Below are positions 1-12,100 of a stretch of 64,000 nucleotides of DNA, in pieces. Source of the stretch: Caenorhabditis remanei (lineage: Eukaryota > Nematoda > Chromadorea > Rhabditida > Rhabditidae); assembly GCF_010183535.1 (NCBI RefSeq), contig NC_071333.1:2232001-2296000 (forward strand), written 5' to 3'. Below the pieces are notes generated by a model. That model did no database searches, was not told the origin of the DNA, and was given only the letters and a program-made list of their open reading frames with translations. The translations under genes were made by a program, and so were the position numbers. The stretch's first letter is position 1. Every line of letters starts with the position of its first letter.

Positions 1-770
1 CGAAACCTTCTTATTCGTTTTTTTGTTGTTTTTTTTTGTATGAACTTTCTAAATGAATATGAAAGGAAATATTGTAAAAAGTTCGAACGAATACGGGGAA
101 AATAGGATCAGTCGGTGTGTCTGTTTTGAATTCAAAAGCTGGTCGTTCTTCCATTTTCCTTCAAATCGAGCAATCTAATTTTTGAATGTAAAACTTGCTA
201 ATCACCGCGCACGGGGCGATGCCCCGTCTTGCGGAGCCCGCCGGGAGGCGGGGGACGCTAGTCAGTGAATCTCAAATGTCACAACATCTGCTAGGGGATT
301 ATTGCAATTTTAAAATTTTAATATAACGCGGCCCTGCTCTTATCCGTTACCTCAAAAAGAGCAAATGCCGGTTGGTTCGATTAGGAGAAGAGGGAGGATT
401 TGCGCCGTTTTGCTCATGTAGACTTTGAAATATGATAAAGATGGGGATTTGGGCTCATTTTCCTCATTTTCATTCGATAATTTTTTAATTTCCACAGAAA
501 ATGTCATACTATAGGTTTCTTATAAAGGAATTAAAATATAATCTAATAAAAATTGTTCTTTTTCTTAGAAAACATACAAATTACTTCATTTCCAGCTGGA
601 AAAATTCGTTTTTGCTTATTTTTTTCCCGAAAATTTCAAAAGCAATTTTTTTGTTAAAAAACCGAGATCTGGACGGCAGGCCTTACAGATAGACACAAAA
701 ATTTAACTTTTTACAGTCAAAAATGATAGATTTCAGACCTATGTGGACATCTGGACGCCAGGATACACAT
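1..770. other. Intergenic AT-rich DNA with no recognised gene
   Basis: No reading frame here has splice sites, codon character or a family signature that I can support; the 63-codon frame near 501 is low-complexity Phe/Lys/Leu. The only distinctive element is the GC-rich double hairpin at 211-252, listed separately. Confidence 0.5.
211..252. repeat. Two adjacent GC-rich hairpins
   Basis: In strongly AT-rich DNA, positions 211-227 form a perfect 7-bp stem (ACGGGGC / GCCCCGT, loop GAT) and 237-252 form a perfect 6-bp stem (CCCGCC / GGCGGG, loop GGGA). About nine bases separate them. No T-tract or gene lies beside them. It could be part of a mobile element end or an inserted foreign fragment; the function is unknown. 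Confidence 0.6.
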
Positions 771-1400
771 ATTTTCCCATTTTCGACATTTTCTCATCTA
801 TAACGTCATTTTCACCCAAATTTCAGCGTTTTCAGCACAAAAATGGCTTAAAAACGTTATTTTCAACAATTTTCACGGAAGATACCTATCTGGCGCTCCT
901 TTGGCGCTTTCGAAAAACCTTGAGTCTCGAACTATGTAAATTAACTGAAACAGCGTCTTTTTTGCCCAAATTTCAGCGTTTTTCAAAATAAAAATGATCA
1001 AAAACCGTGATTTTTCAGGTTTTTTTTTCACAAAACTTTTGCTGGCGTTCCTTTGGCCCACACTACACGAGTTTTTGACCTTATCATCACGGCTTGCGTT
1101 CCTTTAACGCTCTCTAGAATTTTTTGAGTCGGAGACAAATTTCAGCGTTTTTCAGCACAAAAATGATCAGAAAACGTTATTTTCTACGGTTGATGCATAG
1201 CTGGCGCTTCTTCTTTGCTTTCGAGTCTTGTTTCCCGAATTTTAGTGTTTTTCAACAACATAAAAATGGACAAAAACGGTATTTCCAACGATTTTTCACG
1301 AAAGATGCATAGCTGGCGTTTCTTTTGCGCTTTCGAGTCTTGTTTACTCAAATTTCAGCATTTTTCAGCACAAAAATGGTCCAAAAAGCTCCATTATCAC
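770..1400. repeat. Degenerate tandem repeat, about five copies of 105-170 bp
   Basis: A diverged unit recurs with 'CAAATTTCAGCGTTTTTCAG' near 817, 967, 1137, 1238 and 1350. Each copy is followed by an ACAAAAATGG-type segment, an AAAACGTTATTTTC-like segment and then a 'TGGCG..CCTTTGGCGCTTTCGAG' segment. Spacing is irregular because of indels. The short open frames in the block differ between copies, so it is probably non-coding. Confidence 0.6.
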
Positions 1401-1971
1401 TGATAATATAGGTTTGAACTCCAAAGTTATATTCTGAGACAAAAAAATCTTGTTCAAGAGAATTTTTTTCAAAATTTGAAATAAAGAATCAGGATCGTAG
1501 AACAGCCACTCCAAATCGAATGATGGGGGCTCAAAGTGCTAGGGTTTGACCTCCCGATTTTGCCGTCAGAGTTTTGAAAAATCCAAATTTAGGAAATCCA
1601 AATTTTAAGCCTAGGAAATCCAAATTTTAAGTCATCACGCGTTTTTGAACACGTTTTACCCATTTTCCATATACCCTGACCCCTACTATAAATTTGTACA
1701 TGAACAAACAAGCAGCACACGTCTTAATCGAATATTGACATGTCAACCAATTGTCACATTGTCTTACTTGATCTATTGTGTCGGCCATTTCTGTTAACAT
1801 ATGACCACCTGTCAACTTATCTTCTTGTGAAATCCGACCAAGGCCCCGCCCATGACTAGATGAGGTTGGATGAGTGGAATGAGTTATCCCTTTCACTCCC
1901 TCACCGAGTAGTCCTTTCTTCTTGGGCTCTCTCTGTTTCTCTTTGCATTCTACCTACCTGTCAGAGCGGAA

Positions 1972-2260
1972 TTCCGCCTTCCGCTTTCCGCCGTTTTAAG
2001 ATATTTTTTTCCGCCTTCCGCCTGAAGGATATTAGCTTGAAAAATTTGATCGCTTACTCAAATTTACTGATATTTTTCGAGTTTTTTTGATGCAAAACTA
2101 ACAATTTTTACCAAAAAACGAAATTTAATACAGATTTAACCATTTATAAAAATTTTTTGCAACTAAGACCATCTTTTGCCAATTTTTTCATTCCGCCTTC
2201 CGCTTTCCGCCGAAAAATTTCGCTTCTGCCTTCCGCCAAATCACATTCCGCTCAACTCTA
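1972..2260. mobile_element. hAT-like MITE, copy 1
   Basis: A 289-bp element of degenerate CCGCCTTCCGC-type repeats. It begins CAGAGCGGAATTCCGC and ends TTCCGCTCAACTCTA, close to the terminal inverted repeats CAGAGTTG.GCGGAA of two better copies (33747 and 43166). It is flanked by an 8-bp imperfect target duplication, CTACCTGT on the left and CTACCTAT on the right. An 8-bp duplication with CAGAG-type ends is characteristic of the hAT superfamily. It carries no transposase, so it is non-autonomous. Confidence 0.65.
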
Positions 2261-2376
2261 CTACCTATGTTTCCAAATCTCTAAACTTTTTTCTTAATTT
2301 CTTAGATTTCTCAATTTCCCCGGGCGGTACAACAAACAGCAGATGTTTCAATCCAACAGGTCAACGAACTCACACA

Positions 2377-2655
2377 TTGTCATCATCTATCTGATTTCCC
2401 ATCAAGATAAGTGACAGGTGCGAGTGTTTGTGACAAAGTAACACAGGCCGATGTCTTCATTTACATTATTTGAATTCTTCTGGGACAAATTTTATTAAAC
2501 CCCATCTAGAAGAGATAACAGTCATGTAGGGTGTGAAACACGGAAGTCAATCATGTGAAGAAATCTGCCTGTGTTCTTTTTTCTTTTTCTTTTTTTCTGC
2601 CGCATATTCTCACACCTGTCACTTATCACCCTGGGAAATCGGATAGATGATGACA
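2377..2655. repeat. Foldback (long inverted repeat) element
   Basis: Bases 2377-2463 and 2551-2655 are near-complementary. For example TTGTCATCATCTATCTGATT on the left matches the reverse of the right arm, and 'ACACAGGC..ATGTCTTCAT' on the left matches 'ATGTGAAGA..GCCTGTGT' on the right. Arms of 85-105 bp surround a loop of about 85 bp. This is a typical MITE or foldback architecture. Target duplications were not identified. Confidence 0.6.
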
Positions 2656-2839
2656 ACTACGCCACGCCCCCAACCCAGAAGAGGTCAGCCAGGTGGATTA
2701 TAGCCAGTTGTCCCTTTCACTTTCATACCGAGCAGTCCTCTCTTTTTGGGCTATTTATTCTCATTCCTTTCTACCCTCCGTTGATAATTCTCTAGATATC
2801 GTTTTGGCTTTATTAGATTTCTCATTGATTAATTTTTAG

Positions 2840-2915
2840 CCACCACCAACCACTACAACGATCGACTGCCGCAATATACCAATGGACCAACAAAAAGGAT
2901 GGAGACAAAAATAAG
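2840..2915 (+). other. Possible small internal exon upstream of the satellite
   Basis: A 76-base segment lies between a good acceptor (AATTTTTAG ending at 2839) and a consensus donor (AATAAG/GTGAGT at 2915/2916). Two of three frames are open across it; one reads TTNHYNDRLPQYTNGP and continues, the other HHQPLQRSTAAIYQW and continues. I do not recognise either. No convincing partner exon is visible upstream, and 28 kb of satellite begins 50 bases downstream. If it is real, the satellite lies in an intron. Chance splice signals are the main alternative. Confidence 0.25.
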
Positions 2916-5900
2916 GTGAGTAACAGACACTTCCGCGCGGATTTGAATTAAATTCATTAAATTAAATTCTAAGAATTTTCAAAGTTCATATTAAATTTAT
3001 TAGGGATAGAAATTTGAGTCCCATGAGCGAGGAATGCACTCGCGTCCTCCGAACATGCCTTTTCCTCAAAATTCTTAAAATTCTTAATATTCTAAAAATT
3101 CTTATTAACTTTATTAGGTATAGGAATTGGAGTCCCATGAGCGAGGAATGCACTCGCGTCTTCCGAACATGCCTTTTCCTCAAAATTCTTAAAATTCTTA
3201 ATATTCTAAAAATTCTTATTAACTTTATTAGGTATAGGAATTTGAGTCCCATGAGCGAGGAATGCACTCGCGTCCTCCGAACATGCCTTTTCATCAAAAT
3301 TCTTAAAATTCTTAATATTCTAAAAATTCTTATTAACTTTATTAGGTATAGGAATTGGAGTCCCATGAGCGAGGACTGCACTCGCGTCCTCCGAACATGC
3401 CTTTTCCTCAAAATTCTTGAAATTCTTAAAGTTCTAAAAATTCTTATTAACTTTATTAGGTATAGGAATTGGAGTCCCATGAGCGAGGAATGCACTCGCG
3501 TCCTCCGAACATGCCTTTTCCTGAAAATTCTTAAAATTCTTAATATTCATAAAATTCTTATTAACTTTATTAGGTATAGGAATTGGAGTCCCATGAGCGA
3601 GGAATGCACTCGCGTCCTCCGAACATGCCTTTTCCTCAAAATTATTAAAATTCTTAATATTCTAAAAATTCTTATTAACTTTATTAGGTATAGGAATTGG
3701 AGTCCCATGAGCGAGGAATGCACTCGCGTCCTCCGAACATGCCTTTTCCTGAAAATTCTTAAAATTCTTAATATTCTAAAAATTCTTATTAACTTTATTA
3801 GGTATAGGAATTGGAGTCCCATGAGCGAGGAATGCACTCGCGTCCTCCGAACATGCGTTTTCCTGAAAATTATTAAAATTCTTAATATTCTAAAAATTCT
3901 TATTAACTTTATTAGGTATAGGAATTTGAGTCCCATGAGCGAGGAATGCACTCGCGTCCTCCGAACATGCCTTTTCCTCAAAATTCTTAAAATTCTTAAT
4001 ATTCTAAAAATTCTTATTAACTTTATTAGGTATAGGAATTGGAGTCCCATGAGCGAGGACTGCACTCGCGTCCTCCGAACATGCGTTTTCCTGAAAATTA
4101 TTAAAATTCTTAATATTCATAAAATTCTTATTAACTTTATTAGGTATAGGAATTGGAGTCCCATGAGCGAGGAATGCACTCGCGTCCTCCGAACATGCGT
4201 TTTCCTGAAAATTATTAAAATTCTTAATATTCATAAAATTCTTATTAACTTTATTAGGTATAGGAATTGGAGTCCCATGAGCGAGGAATGCACTCGCGTC
4301 TTCCGAACATGCCTTTTCCTCAAAATTCTTAAAATTCTTAATATTCTAAAAATTCTTATTAACTTTATTAGGTATAGGAATTGGAGTCCCATGAGCGAGG
4401 AATGCACTCGCGTCCTCCGAACATGCGTTTTCCTGAAAATTATTAAAATTCTTAATATTCTAAAAATTCTTATTAACTTTATTAGGTATAGGAATTTGAG
4501 TCCCATGAGCGAGGAATGCACTCGCGTCCTCCGAACATGCCTTTTCCTCAAAATTCTTAAAATTCTTAATATTCTAAAAATTCTTATTAACTTTATTAGG
4601 TATAGGAATTGGAGTCCCATGAGCGAGGACTGCACTCGCGTCCTCCGAACATGCGTTTTCCTGAAAATTATTAAAATTCTTAATATTCATAAAATTCTTA
4701 TTAACTTTATTAGGTATAGGAATTGGAGTCCCATGAGCGAGGAATGCACTCGCGTCCTCCGAACATGCGTTTTCCTGAAAATTATTAAAATTCTTAATAT
4801 TCATAAAATTCTTATTAACTTTATTAGGTATAGGAATTTGAGTCCCATGAGCGAGGAATGCACTCGCGTCCTCCGAACATGCCTTTTCCTCAAAATTCTT
4901 AAAATTCTTAATATTCTAAAAATTCTTATTAACTTTATTAGGTATAGGAATTGGAGTCCCATGAGCGAGGACTGCACTCGCGTCCTCCGAACATGCCTTT
5001 TCCTGAAAATTCTTAAAATTCTTAATATTCATAAAATTCTTATTAACTTTATTAGGTATAGGAATTGGAGTCCCATGAGCGAGGAATGCACTCGCGTCCT
5101 CCGAACATGCGTTTTCCTGAAAATTATTAAAATTCTTAATATTCATAAAATTCTTATTAACTTTATTAGGTATAGGAATTGGAGTCCCATGAGCGAGGAA
5201 TGCACTCGCGTCTTCCGAACATGCCTTTTCCTCAAAATTCTTAAAATTCTTAATATTCTAAAAATTCTTATTAACTTTATTAGGTATAGGAATTTGAGTC
5301 CCATGAGCGAGGAATGCACTCGCGTCCTCCGAACATGCCTTTTCCTCAAAATTCTTGAAATTCTTAATATTCTAAAAATTCTTATTAACTTTATTAGGTA
5401 TAGGAATTGGAGTCCCATGAGCGAGGAATGCACTCGCGTCCTCCGAACATGCCTTTTCCTCAAAATTCTTGAAATTCTTAAAGTTCTAAAAATTCTTATT
5501 AACTTTATTTGGTATAGGAATTGGAGTCCCATGAGCGAGGACTGCACTCGCGTCCTCCGAACATGCCTTTTCCTGAAAATTCTTAAAATTCTTAATATTC
5601 ATAAAATTCTTATTAACTTTATTAGGTATAGGAATTGGAGTCCCATGAGCGAGGAATGCACTCGCGTCCTCCGAACATGCCTTTTCCTCAAAATTCTTAA
5701 AATTCTTAATATTCTAAAAATTCTTATTAACTTTATTAGGTATAGGAATTGGAGTCCCATGAGCGAGGACTGCACTCGCGTCCTCCGAACATGCCTTTTC
5801 CTCAAAATTCTTGAAATTCTTAAAGTTCTAAAAATTCTTATTAACTTTATTAGGTATAGGAATTGGAGTCCCATGAGCGAGGAATGCACTCGCGTCCTCC

Positions 5901-8900
5901 GAACATGCGTTTTCCTGAAAATTATTAAAATTCTTAATATTCATAAAATTCTTATTAACTTTATTAGGTATAGGAATTGGAGTCCCATGAGCGAGGAATG
6001 CACTCGCGTCCTCCGAACATGCCTTTTCCTGAAAATTCTTAAAATTCTTAATATTCATAAAATTCTTATTAACTTTATTAGGTATAGGAATTGGAGTCCC
6101 ATGAGCGAGGAATGCACTCGCGTCCTCCGAACATGCCTTTTCCTCAAAATTCTTAAAATTCTTAATATTCATAAAATTCTTATTAACTTTATTAGGTATA
6201 GGAATTGGAGTCCCATGAGCGAGGAATGCACTCGCGTCCTCCGAACATGCCTTTTCCTCAAAATTCTTGAAATTCTTAAAGTTCTAAAAATTCTTATTAG
6301 TTTTATTAGGTATAGGAATTGGAGTCCCATGAGCGAGGAATGCACTCGCGTCCTCCGAACATGCCTTTTCCTGAAAATTCTTAAAATTCTTAATATTCAT
6401 AAAATTCTTATTAACTTTATTAGGTATAGGAATTGGAGTCCCATGAGCGAGGAATGCACTCGCGTCCTCCGAACATGCCTTTTCCTCAAAATTCTTAAAA
6501 TTCTTAATATTCATAAAATTCTTATTAACTTTATTAGGTATAGGAATTGGAGTCCCATGAGCGAGGAATGCACTCGCGTCCTCCGAACATGCCTTTTCCT
6601 CAAAATTCTTAAAATTCTTAATATTCATAAAATTCTTATTAACTTTATTAGGTATAGGAATTGGAGTCCCATGAGCGAGGAATGCACTCGCGTCCTCCGA
6701 ACATGCCTTTTCCTCAAAATTCTTAAAATTCTTAATATTCATAAAATTCTTATTAACTTTATTAGGTATAGGAATTGGAGTCCCATGAGCGAGGAATGCA
6801 CTCGCGTCCTCCGAACATGCCTTTTCCTCAAAATTCTTAAAATTCTTAATATTCATAAAATTCTTTTTAACTTTATTAGGTATAGGAATTGGAGTCCCAT
6901 GAGCGAGGAATACACTCGCGTCTTCCGAACATGCCTTTTCCTCAAAATTCTTAAAATTCTTAAAGTTCTAAAAATTCTTATTAACTTTATTAGGTATAGG
7001 AATTGGAGTCCCATGAGCGAGGAATGCACTCGCGTCCTCCGAACATGCCTTTTCCTCAAAATTCTTAAAATTCTTAATATTCTAAAAATTCTTATTAACT
7101 TTATTAGGTATAGGAATTGGAGTCCCATGAGCGAGGAATGCACTCGCGTCCTCCGAACATGCCTTTTCCTGAAAATTCTTGAAATTCTTAATATTCATAA
7201 AATTCTTATTAACTTTATTAGGTATAGGAATTGGAGTCCCATGAGCGAGGACTGCACTCGCGTCTTCCGAACATGCCTTTTCCTCAAAATTCTTAAAATT
7301 CTTAATATTCTAAAAATTCTTATTAACTTTATTAGGTATAGGAATTGGAGTCCCATGAGCGAGGAATGCACTCGCGTCCTCCGAACATGCCTTTTCCTGA
7401 AAATTCTTGAAATTCTTAATATTCATAAAATTCTTATTAACTTTATTAGGTATAGGAATTGGAGTCCCATGAGCGAGGAATGCACTCGCGTCCTCCGAAC
7501 ATGCCTTTTCCTGAAAATTCTTGAAATTCTTAATATTCATAAAATTCTTATTAACTTTATTAGGTATAGGAATTGGAGTCCCATGAGCGAGGAATGCACT
7601 CGCGTCCTCCGAACATGCCTTTTCCTCAAAATTCTTAAAATTCTTAATATTCTAAAAATTCTTATTAACTTTATTAGGTATAGGAATTGGAGTCCCATGA
7701 GCGAGGAATGCACTCGCGTCCTCCGAACATGCCTTTTCCTGAAAATTCTTGAAATTCTTAATATTCATAAAATTCTTATTAACTTTATTAGGTATAGGAA
7801 TTGGAGTCCCATGAGCGAGGAATGCACTCGCGTCCTCCGAACATGCCTTTTCCTGAAAATTCTTGAAATTCTTAATATTCATAAAATTCTTATTAACTTT
7901 ATTAGGTATAGGAATTGGAGTCCCATGAGCGAGGAATGCACTCGCGTCCTCCGAACATGCCTTTTCCTGAAAATTCTTGAAATTCTTAATATTCTAAAAA
8001 TTCTTATTAACTTTATTAGGTATAGGAATTGGAGTCCCATGAGCGAGGAATGCACTCGCGTCCTCCGAACATGCCTTTTCCTCAAAATTCTTAAAATTCT
8101 TAATATTCTAAAAATTCTTATTAACTTTATTAGGTATAGGAATTGGAGTCCCATGAGCGAGGAATGCACTCGCGTCCTCCGAACATGCCTTTTCCTGAAA
8201 ATTCTTGAAATTCTTAATATTCATAAAATTCTTATTAACTTTATTAGGTATAGGAATTGGAGTCCCATGAGCGAGGAATGCACTCGCGTCCTCCGAACAT
8301 GCCTTTTCCTGAAAATTCTTGAAATTCTTAATATTCATAAAATTCTTATTAACTTTATTAGGTATAGGAATTGGAGTCCCATGAGCGAGGAATGCACTCG
8401 CGTCCTCCGAACATGCCTTTTCCTCAAAATTCTTAAAATTCTTAATATTCTAAAAATTCTTATTAACTTTATTAGGTATAGGAATTGGAGTCCCATGAGC
8501 GAGGAATGCACTCGCGTCCTCCGAACATGCCTTTTCCTCAAAATTCTTAAAATTCTTAATATTCTAAAAATTCTTATTAACTTTATTAGGTATAGGAATT
8601 GGAGTCCCATGAGCGAGGAATGCACTCGCGTCCTCCGAACATGCCTTTTCCTCAAAATTCTTAAAATTCTTAATATTCATAAAATTCTTATTAACTTTAT
8701 TAGGTATAGGAATTGGAGTCCCATGAGCGAGGAATGCACTCGCGTCCTCCGAACATGCGTTTTCCTGAAAATTATTAAAATTCTTAATATTCATAAAATT
8801 CTTATTAACTTTATTAGGTATAGGAATTGGAGTCCCATGAGCGAGGAATGCACTCGCGTCCTCCGAACATGCGTTTTCCTGAAAATTATTAAAATTCTTA

Positions 8901-9159
8901 ATATTCATAAAATTCTTATTAACTTTATTAGGTATAGGAATTGGAGTCCCATGAGCGAGGAATGCACTCGCGTCCTCCGAACATGCCTTTTCCTCAAAAT
9001 TCTTAAAATTCTTAATATTCATAAAATTCTTATTAACTTTATTAGGTATAGGAATTGGAGTCCCATGAGCGAGGACTGCACTCGCGTCTTCCGAACATGC
9101 CTTTTCCTCAAAATTCTTAAAATTCTTAAAGTTCTAAAAATTCTTATTAACTTTATTAG

Positions 9160-12100
9160 GTATAGGAATTGGAGTCCCATGAGCGAGGAATGCACTCGCG
9201 TCCTCCGAACATGCCTTTTCCTGGTAATTCTTAAAATTCTTAAAGTTCTAAAAATTCTTATTAACTTTATTAGGTATAGGAATTGGAGTCCCATGAGCAA
9301 GGAATGCACTCGCGTCCTCCGAACATGCCTTTTCCTGAAAATTCTTAAAATTCTTAATATTCATAAAATTCTTATTAACTTTATTAGGTATAGGAATTGG
9401 AGTCCCATGAGCAAGGAATGCACTCGCGTCCTCCGAACATGCCTTTTCCTGAAAATTCTTAAAATTCTTAATATTCATAAAATTCTTATTAACTTTATTA
9501 GGTATAGGAATTGGAGTCCCATGAGCGAGGAATGCACTCGCGTCCTCCGAACATGCCTTTTCCTCAAAATTCTTAAAATTCTTAATATTCGTAAAATTCT
9601 TTTTAACTTTATTAGGTATAGGAATTGGAGTCCCATGAGCGAGGAATGCACTCGCGTCCTCCGAACATGCCTTTTCCTCAAAATTCTTAAAATTCTTAAT
9701 ATTCATAAAATTCTTTTTAACTTTATTAGGTATAGGAATTGGAGTCCCATGAGCGAGGACTGCACTCGCGTCCTCCGAACATGCCTTTTCCTCAAAATTC
9801 TTAAAATTCTTAATATTCATAAAATTCTTTTTAACTTTATTAGGTATAGGAATTGGAGTCCCATGAGCGAGGAATGCACTCGCGTCCTCCGAACATGCCT
9901 TTTCCTCAAAATTCTTAAAATTCTTAATATTCATAAAATTCTTTTTAACTTTATTAGGTATAGGAATTGGAGTCCCATGAGCGAGGACTGCACTCGCGTC
10001 CTCCGAACATGCCTTTTCCTCAAAATTCTTAAAATTCTTAATATTCATAAAATTCTTTTTAACTTTATTAGGTATAGGAATTGGAGTCCCATGAGCGAGG
10101 AATGCACTCGCGTCCTCCGAACATGCCTTTTCCTCAAAATTCTTAAAATTCTTAATATTCATAAAATTCTTTTTAACTTTATTAGGTATAGGAATTGGAG
10201 TCCCATGAGCGAGGAATACACTCGCGTCTTCCGAACATGCCTTTTCCTCAAAATTCTTAAAATTCTTAAAGTTCTAAAAATTCTTATTAACTTTATTAGG
10301 TATAGGAATTGGAGTCCCATGAGCGAGGAATACACTCGCGTCTTCCGAACATGCCTTTTCCTCAAAATTCTTAAAATTCTTAAAGTTCTAAAAATTCTTA
10401 TTAACTTTATTAGGTATAGGAATTGGAGTCCCATGAGCGAGGAATGCACTCGCGTCCTCCGAACATGCCTTTTCCTCAAAATTCTTAAAATTCTTAATAT
10501 TCTAAAAATTCTTTTTAACTTTATTAGGTATAGGAATTGGAGTCCCATGAGCGAGGAATGCACTCGCGTCCTCCGAACATGCCTTTTCCTCAAAATTCTT
10601 AAAATTCTTAATATTCATAAATTCTTTTTAACTTTATTAGGTATAGGAATTGGAGTCCCATGAGCGAGGAATGCACTCGCGTCCTCCGAACATGCCTTTT
10701 CCTGAAAATTCTTGAAATTCTTAATATTCATAAAATTCTTATTAACTTTATTAGGTATAGGAATTGGAGTCCCATGAGCGAGGAATGCACTCGCGTCCTC
10801 CGAACATGCCTTTTCCTGGTAATTCTTAACATTCTTAAAGTTCTAAAAATTCTTATTAACTTTATTAGGTATAGGAATTGGAGTCCCATGAGCAAGGAAT
10901 GCACTCGCGTCCTCCGAACATGCCTTTTCCTGAAAATTCTTAAAATTCTTAATATTCATAAAATTCTTATTAACTTTATTAGGTATAGGAATTGGAGTCC
11001 CATGAGCAAGGAATGCACTCGCGTCCTCCGAACATGCCTTTTCCTGAAAATTCTTAAAATTCTTAATATTCATAAAATTCTTATTAACTTTATTAGGTAT
11101 AGGAATTGGAGTCCCATGAGCGAGGAATGCACTCGCGTCCTCCGAACATGCCTTTTCCTCAAAATTCTTAAAATTCTTAATATTCGTAAAATTCTTTTTA
11201 ACTTTATTAGGTATAGGAATTGGAGTCCCATGAGCGAGGAATGCACTCGCGTCCTCCGAACATGCCTTTTCCTCAAAATTCTTAAAATTCTTAATATTCA
11301 TAAAATTCTTTTTAACTTTATTAGGTATAGGAATTGGAGTCCCATGAGCGAGGACTGCACTCGCGTCCTCCGAACATGCCTTTTCCTCAAAATTCTTAAA
11401 ATTCTTAATATTCATAAAATTCTTTTTAACTTTATTAGGTATAGGAATTGGAGTCCCATGAGCGAGGAATGCACTCGCGTCCTCCGAACATGCCTTTTCC
11501 TCAAAATTCTTAAAATTCTTAATATTCATAAAATTCTTTTTAACTTTATTAGGTATAGGAATTGGAGTCCCATGAGCGAGGACTGCACTCGCGTCCTCCG
11601 AACATGCCTTTTCCTCAAAATTCTTAAAATTCTTAATATTCATAAAATTCTTTTAACTTTATTAGGTATAGGAATTGGAGTCCCATGAGCGAGGAATGCA
11701 CTCGCGTCCTCCGAACATGCCTTTTCCTCAAAATTCTTAAAATTCTTAATATTCATAAAATTCTTTTTAACTTTATTAGGTATAGGAATTGGAGTCCCAT
11801 GAGCGAGGAATACACTCGCGTCTTCCGAACATGCCTTTTCCTCAAAATTCTTAAAATTCTTAAAGTTCTAAAAATTCTTATTAACTTTATTAGGTATAGG
11901 AATTGGAGTCCCATGAGCGAGGAATACACTCGCGTCTTCCGAACATGCCTTTTCCTCAAAATTCTTAAAATTCTTAAAGTTCTAAAAATTCTTATTAACT
12001 TTATTAGGTTAGGAATTGGAGTCCCATGAGCGAGGAATGCACTCGCGTCCTCCGAACATGCCTTTCCTCAAAATTCTTAAAATTCTTAATATTCTAAAAA

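Larger units (their letters stand above)
1800..2800. repeat. Diverged duplicated segment flanking a MITE and a foldback element
   Basis: Positions of about 1800-1960 and 2620-2790 share an order of motifs: a 'CACCTGTCA..CTTATC' stretch, a GAAATC..GA stretch, a CC(A/C)CGCCC stretch, then 'CCCTTTCACT', 'CCGAG.AGTCCT' and 'TTGGGCT'. This indicates an old direct duplication. Between the copies lie the short element at 1972-2260 and a foldback at 2377-2655. No coding region can be supported. Confidence 0.45.

Noticed and set aside
3014..10663. Open frame of 2549 codons (and the 2816-codon frame at 22706-31156) as giant repeat proteins
   Set aside because: They follow automatically from a 114-bp repeat with no stop in that frame. 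Two reverse frames are also open, changes are mostly non-synonymous, and no promoter, start context or terminal exon was found.
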